A DNA stretch of 10,203 nucleotides from Maribacter sp. (GTDB taxonomy: Bacteria; Bacteroidota; Bacteroidia; Flavobacteriales; Flavobacteriaceae): positions 1-10,203 of the forward strand of contig JABDKZ010000114.1 of the NCBI GenBank assembly GCA_013001935.1, read 5' to 3'. The notes below the pieces were generated by a model. That model saw only the letters and a list, made by a program, of their open reading frames with translations, searched no databases and had not been told where the DNA came from. Below, piece by piece: positions 6,596 through 10,203 of the stretch. The first letter of the stretch is position 1. Each line of letters starts with the position of its first letter. A program made the position numbers and the translations under genes.

Positions 6596-8557
6596 CTAAG
6601 CTGCTTTATAATGTTGAAATTCAAAGGATACCTGAGTGCCATTTTCCACATCCAATTTCATTTTACCTTCAAGTTGTCTTGTCAATAACTGGATGAGCTT
6701 AGTACCAAAGCCAGTACCGATATATTCTTTCGTATCGCTCTTTCCAATACCATCATCCGAAACTTTCAAATACAATTGGTTGTCTTCTTTCCTTAAACCT
6801 ATTCTAACCGTTCCTTTTTGATTATTGGGGAACGCATACTTTAAAGAATTGGTTACAAGTTCGTTTACTATGAGTCCGATCGGAATAGCGGTATCTACAT
6901 CGAGGTCTAACGGTTCCATTTCAAAGAATACCGCTATCCTATTCCCGGCATCGAAAACATTTACAACGTAGTTTGTCAATTCCTCGAAATAGGCTTTCAT
7001 TTCAATAGAAGAAAGGCTTTTCTCCTGATACAATTTTTGATGTATCATACTCATACTTTGTATTCTATGTTTACTCTTTTGCATGGCATCAACAACTTTT
7101 GGGTCATTTATTTCGGCTGATTGAAGGGCTAAAAGACTTGAAACTATCTCCAAATTATTCTTGACCCTATGGTGTATTTCTTTCAGCAAAAATTCATTAT
7201 CCATATTCTTTTTTTCCAGGAGCTTATTTTTCCTTCTATTGTTAACTGCCGCTTTATAAAGCAAGATCAAATAAAGTCCCAGTAGTATAGCGATAATAAT
7301 AATCAATGTTTGCCGAGTACGTTGACGCGTTATCTGGGCTTCTTGTAATTGTATAGTATTCTCTTTCTCGGCCAGGTCAAATTCGGTCTTAATAAGTGAG
7401 GTCCTATGATCAGCGGCGGCTGTAAAAACCTGGTTCTTTAAATTGTCGTACTCCGCGAATGCTTGATAGGCTTCCTGGTAATTATGGTTTCCTGCATAAG
7501 CTTTGCCGAGCGTTTCATAGGTTTGACTTAGATAAAATGCATCCTCAAAATCATCAGAGGCAATAGCTATGCTTTTTTTAAGACTTTCAATGGCAGAAGC
7601 ATATTTTCCTTGTATGTTCTGAAGTTTCCCAATAGATAACCACGAGCGCATCAGCATAAAGTTGTTATCCAATAATTCTGCATATTTAACGGCGTTTTCT
7701 CCAGCAATTTTCGCCTTTTCAAATTCATTTAGGAAAGTATATAGCTCTACTTCGGATATATAAACATCACTCAGGTTATTATAAAAACCATACCGCTCTC
7801 CAATGGCTATTGAATGTTCAAAATAATTTAGGGCTTTTCGATATTCCTGCAGTGCCAAATAGTTATTACCGACCACATAAAGTGTAAAGCCATAGTCTAA
7901 ATCATTGATGCCACGTTCCTCAAATATTTTTACAGCTTTTAGGCCATATTCTAAACCAGTTTCGAATTTGGCTTGTTTCCAAAATAAATTACTTAAATCA
8001 CTGTAAGCTAGTGCAATAGCTTTCTTATCAGCAAGTTCTTCTCCAAGCCGCAAAGATTCTAACGCGTAATCTGCCGCTCTATCTAATTGTCCCTTGCGTT
8101 CATAAACATAACCCAATTGCGTATTTAAGAAAGGTAGGTCTTTTTCAAGGACCTTTTTTTTCGCTTGTTGAATTACAAGCAATGCACTATCCAGTTTTTC
8201 CATACGAAGTAATATAGCCGCTTGCGTAATTTGGAATCGGCCTTCCCATAAAGTATTGTTTGTGGCAGTTGTGAGTTCCAATCCCTTTAATGTAAAGTCA
8301 AGGGAGGTTTTCAAATTTCGGGTATGCCAATAATAGGCCAAATCATTTAGCATTGAAAATTTAAGGGAATCCGATTTTGCCAATGCATAAGAGTCTTCTA
8401 AAATTTCTAAATACGAAGCTCCAAAATTATCAGTATCTACAAATACTTTTTTGTAAGAATTTTCGCTGTCAAAATCTACAATTTGGGCAATACCAATAAA
8501 TCCATTCAGAAAAGAAAAGGAGAGTACTAAACCAGATATCAAATATCGTAATCTCAT
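6596..8557 (-). CDS. TPR sensor histidine kinase (HisKA_2 class) of a two-component pair
   Basis: A 653-residue membrane sensor. A signal peptide (residues 1-24, IGIA before Q25) is followed by a periplasmic region of about 370 residues made of tetratricopeptide repeats, for example FLNTQLGYVYERKGQLDRAADYA, split here at about 143-165, and the later units near 227-255 and 302-333. A coiled stretch (about 385-415) leads to one membrane helix, LIIIIAILLGLYLILLY (418-434). The cytoplasmic kinase has the HisKA_2 box LLKEIHHRVKNNLEIVSSLL (457-476) with phosphoacceptor H462 (H463 adjacent), then an ATPase domain with N565 and N570 in VNELVTNSLKYAF, DDGIG (601-605) and GTGFG (614-618). This kinase type is common in Flavobacteriaceae, and the TPR region is thought to bind a protein or peptide ligand. 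The response regulator gene follows after 2 nt. The ligand is unknown. Confidence 0.94.
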   Translation of the reverse strand: MRLRYLISGLVLSFSFLNGFIGIAQIVDFDSENSYKKVFVDTDNFGASYLEILEDSYALAKSDSLKFSMLNDLAYYWHTRNLKTSLDFTLKGLELTTATNNTLWEGRFQITQAAILLRMEKLDSALLVIQQAKKKVLEKDLPFLNTQLGYVYERKGQLDRAADYALESLRLGEELADKKAIALAYSDLSNLFWKQAKFETGLEYGLKAVKIFEERGINDLDYGFTLYVVGNNYLALQEYRKALNYFEHSIAIGERYGFYNNLSDVYISEVELYTFLNEFEKAKIAGENAVKYAELLDNNFMLMRSWLSIGKLQNIQGKYASAIESLKKSIAIASDDFEDAFYLSQTYETLGKAYAGNHNYQEAYQAFAEYDNLKNQVFTAAADHRTSLIKTEFDLAEKENTIQLQEAQITRQRTRQTLIIIIAILLGLYLILLYKAAVNNRRKNKLLEKKNMDNEFLLKEIHHRVKNNLEIVSSLLALQSAEINDPKVVDAMQKSKHRIQSMSMIHQKLYQEKSLSSIEMKAYFEELTNYVVNVFDAGNRIAVFFEMEPLDLDVDTAIPIGLIVNELVTNSLKYAFPNNQKGTVRIGLRKEDNQLYLKVSDDGIGKSDTKEYIGTGFGTKLIQLLTRQLEGKMKLDVENGTQVSFEFQHYKAA

Positions 8558-8770
8558 CTCTGGATTTAATTCACCGGGGGAAATGAGTTTTTTAAATATA
8601 CGACATTTAATGCAATTGCTGTTTGATAACTATTAGATGGCATTCGGACAGTTTTAGCACCATTTCGTCCTACTTCATTTTCATTAAACACAATTATTCA
8701 ATTCTTTGGGGTCACATACTTTCTATCCTTATTTATCATTGATGAAAAGGAATCGGTTAATGTGGGCGCT

Positions 8771-9289
8771 ATGAAAAGAAAGGGACTATTATCGGTAATA
8801 CTATTATTCATGATCTTCACATGTAGTGAAGGAACTAATAAAACAATTGAAAGCAAGCGGGAAAAAGCAATAACATCAAATTTTAACAGCTTTATCGAAA
8901 ATGCTTGGAACAATAAGAATATGGATAGTTTAAGGTCGGTATCGGGTAAAGATTACATACGTCAATTAAATGGAATTAATGTAGCAGAGAACCTTAATGA
9001 ATTAGAAGCAAATATGAACATTTATTTTAATGGCTTTCCTGATTTGAAAGTTACGATTCTAAATAAAACCATAAAAAATAATCAACTGTTTGCGCAATGG
9101 AGTTTTGAGGCTACGAATACCGGAATATTCGGAGAAACGCCAGCCACTGGTAAACATGTTGTAGTCAGTGGATATAGCGAGCTCACGTTTGATAATCAAT
9201 TTAAAATAATGCATGAAAAAATATACTACAATGAGCTACAATTTTTACAACAGTTAGGATATACTTTAAATGAACCCATAGTAGAATAA
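8771..9289 (+). CDS. SnoaL-like (ester cyclase type) lipoprotein
   Basis: A 172-residue lipoprotein. The N-terminus MKRKGLLSVILLFMIFTC has a basic start, a hydrophobic core and a lipobox ending at C18, so it should be lipid-anchored and lie in the envelope. The rest is an NTF2-fold domain of the SnoaL-like polyketide cyclase type: AWNNKNMDSL near the start, YFNGFPDLKVTI (85-96) and GIFGETPATGKHV (118-130), both hallmarks of proteins annotated as ester cyclases. Their cyclase activity is rarely shown, and many act on unknown small molecules. I chose the ATG at 8771; a GTG at 8762 in the same frame would add three residues, and a purine run at 8745-8751 lies closer to it. It is the first of three co-directional genes of small exported proteins, with the next 29 nt away, and is divergent from the TPR kinase. 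Confidence 0.85.
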   Translation: MKRKGLLSVILLFMIFTCSEGTNKTIESKREKAITSNFNSFIENAWNNKNMDSLRSVSGKDYIRQLNGINVAENLNELEANMNIYFNGFPDLKVTILNKTIKNNQLFAQWSFEATNTGIFGETPATGKHVVVSGYSELTFDNQFKIMHEKIYYNELQFLQQLGYTLNEPIVE

Positions 9290-9318
9290 TAAATACGTTT
9301 AACTAAAATTCAATACTA

Positions 9319-9708
9319 ATGAGAACACAAAAATTAGTTATCAGATTTGGAATATGCCTATCTACAATAGTTTTATTGGCATTTCTTGTACCTACTCAGG
9401 CATTTGCCCAAGACCCTACTGAGGTCGATACCAAACATTACAAAATAGAGTTCGAGAACGATTATGTACGGGTATTAAGAATAACCTATGGTCCTAACGA
9501 AAATTCTGTGATGCATGAACACCCAAATGCCGTCGTTATTATGCTGACTGATGCGAATACGGAAATGACCTTGCCAGACGGTAACAAAGTTATGGACTTA
9601 GCGAAGATCGGGGAGGCCCAATGGACTCCTGCAGGCAAGCATATACCAAAAAACGTTGGGGATGAAAAAATGGAAGCCGTCTTGGTTGAAATAAAATCAA
9701 AACCTTAA
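9319..9708 (+). CDS. Secreted cupin-domain protein
   Basis: A 129-residue protein with a signal peptide ending at AFA before Q31 (cleavage between residues 30 and 31). The mature part is a single cupin barrel. Motif 1 is seen as HEHPN with H66 and H68; the usual glutamate is absent. Motif 2 is G98, PAGKHIPKN with P104, G106, H108 and N112, one residue shorter between G and H than the standard form. H66, H68 and H108 could bind one metal ion. Similar small periplasmic cupins are common in Bacteroidota and mostly uncharacterised. No enzyme activity can be assigned. The gene lies 29 nt after the SnoaL-like lipoprotein gene and 25 nt before the NTF2-like one, so the three are likely co-transcribed. 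Confidence 0.85.
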   Translation: MRTQKLVIRFGICLSTIVLLAFLVPTQAFAQDPTEVDTKHYKIEFENDYVRVLRITYGPNENSVMHEHPNAVVIMLTDANTEMTLPDGNKVMDLAKIGEAQWTPAGKHIPKNVGDEKMEAVLVEIKSKP

Positions 9709-9733
9709 TAAGCAATTAAAAAACAAATCAATT

Positions 9734-10203
9734 ATGAGAAAAATCAGTACGCTAATACTTGCCGTAATTCTATTTACAGCTTGCCAACAAGGACCAACAC
9801 GTTACACACAAAATTCACCTGAAATTGATACGGTTAAGCAATTGATCGCCAATTATAATAGTAAGACATATGATACCAATATGTATGCAGACACTTCAAA
9901 GACCTTTTACAACACCAAGGAGAATCCCATGACGCCTGCCGAGACTATGGCTTATCACCAAGAAACAGATAAAACATATAGTTCCAGGAGATTTCTTGAC
10001 AACGGACAAGAATATGAAATGGTGCTCACTGATGATGGGAAAACCTGGGTAAATTGCTGGCTAGACTGGGAAGGAACGCTAGCTGCCACTAATGAAAAAT
10101 ATGATATCCCTATACATTTAACCTATCAATTCATTGATGGGAAAATCGTGCGGGAACATGGTCATTGGGATCCCACGGTAGTAGTCTTGGCAATGCAAGA
10201 ATT
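9734..10203 (+). CDS. NTF2-like lipoprotein, cut by the window end
   Basis: The first 156 codons of a gene that is open to the window end. The N-terminus MRKISTLILAVILFTAC gives a lipobox FTAC with C17 as lipidated residue, so the protein is envelope-anchored. After a short polar linker the sequence has the look of an NTF2/SnoaL-like alpha+beta barrel: an N-terminal helix (DTVKQLIANYNSKTYDTNMY), then beta strands such as YEMVLTDDGKTWVNCWLDWEG and IHLTYQFIDGKIVREHGHWD, which I quote only in part below. The pair LTYQF and GKIVREHGHW near 137-150 is typical of the family's last strands. No active-site residues can be assigned. It starts 25 nt after the cupin stop and is probably in the same operon. 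Family membership is likely but not certain. Confidence 0.8.
   Translation, partial: MRKISTLILAVILFTACQQGPTRYTQNSPEIDTVKQLIANYNSKTYDTNMYADTSKTFYNTKENPMTPAETMAYHQETDKTYSSRRFLDNGQEYEMVLTDDGKTWVNCWLDWEGTLAATNEKYDIPIHLTYQFIDGKIVREHGHWDPTVVVLAMQE

Noticed and set aside
6337..6696. A 119-codon open frame on the plus strand
   Set aside because: It is antisense to the receiver domain of the LytTR regulator and the kinase end, both of which show all family motifs.
8705..8741. TTTG plus TATCATTG before the SnoaL-like gene
   Set aside because: The second box has one mismatch and the spacing of 25 nt is longer than usual, so it was not listed as a promoter.
8698..8913. A 71-codon open frame on the minus strand
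   Set aside because: It overlaps the signal peptide of the SnoaL-like lipoprotein and shows no domain or signal of its own.

Overview
The window looks like chromosomal DNA from a marine or soil member of the Bacteroidota, most likely a Flavobacteriaceae species. The DNA is AT-rich and Shine-Dalgarno sites are mostly absent. Promoter-like boxes of the Bacteroidota TAnnTTTG type occur. The gene content fits too: 2TM-domain proteins beside a LytS-type kinase, a LytTR regulator with a TPR kinase, and small lipoproteins with an N-terminal FTAC or IFTC lipobox. No mobile elements, CRISPR arrays, rRNA or tRNA genes were seen. No gene-free stretch exceeds about 215 bases.

Left block (1-2732, minus strand): a run of genes read leftwards. 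It starts with a secreted TPR protein, then a LytS/YehU-type sensor kinase that carries an extra 2TM domain at its C-terminus, then two stand-alone 2TM proteins. At the left edge are the first five codons of a further gene whose start overlaps the preceding stop. Spacing is tight (13 nt, 114 nt, then two overlaps), so this is probably one operon, perhaps with an internal promoter before the 2TM pair. By analogy with other LytS systems the cut-off gene may be the LytTR response regulator, but that cannot be seen here.

Middle block (2893-5811, plus strand): two housekeeping-type genes, a COG2509-like FAD-dependent oxidoreductase and an RhlE-type DEAD-box RNA helicase. The helicase has a good Bacteroidota promoter box of its own just upstream.

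Third block (5859-8557, minus strand): a complete two-component pair. A periplasmic-TPR sensor kinase of the HisKA_2 class is followed after 2 nt by a LytTR response regulator. It converges on the helicase gene.

Right block (8771-10203, plus strand): three closely spaced genes for small exported proteins. They are a SnoaL-like lipoprotein, a secreted cupin and an NTF2-like lipoprotein cut by the window end. The 213-nt gap before them separates them from the divergent sensor kinase.

The most interesting structure is the left block. Three related 2TM domains, one of them fused to a histidine kinase, sit with a secreted TPR protein in what appears to be one transcription unit, which suggests a membrane signalling module whose input and mechanism are unknown.
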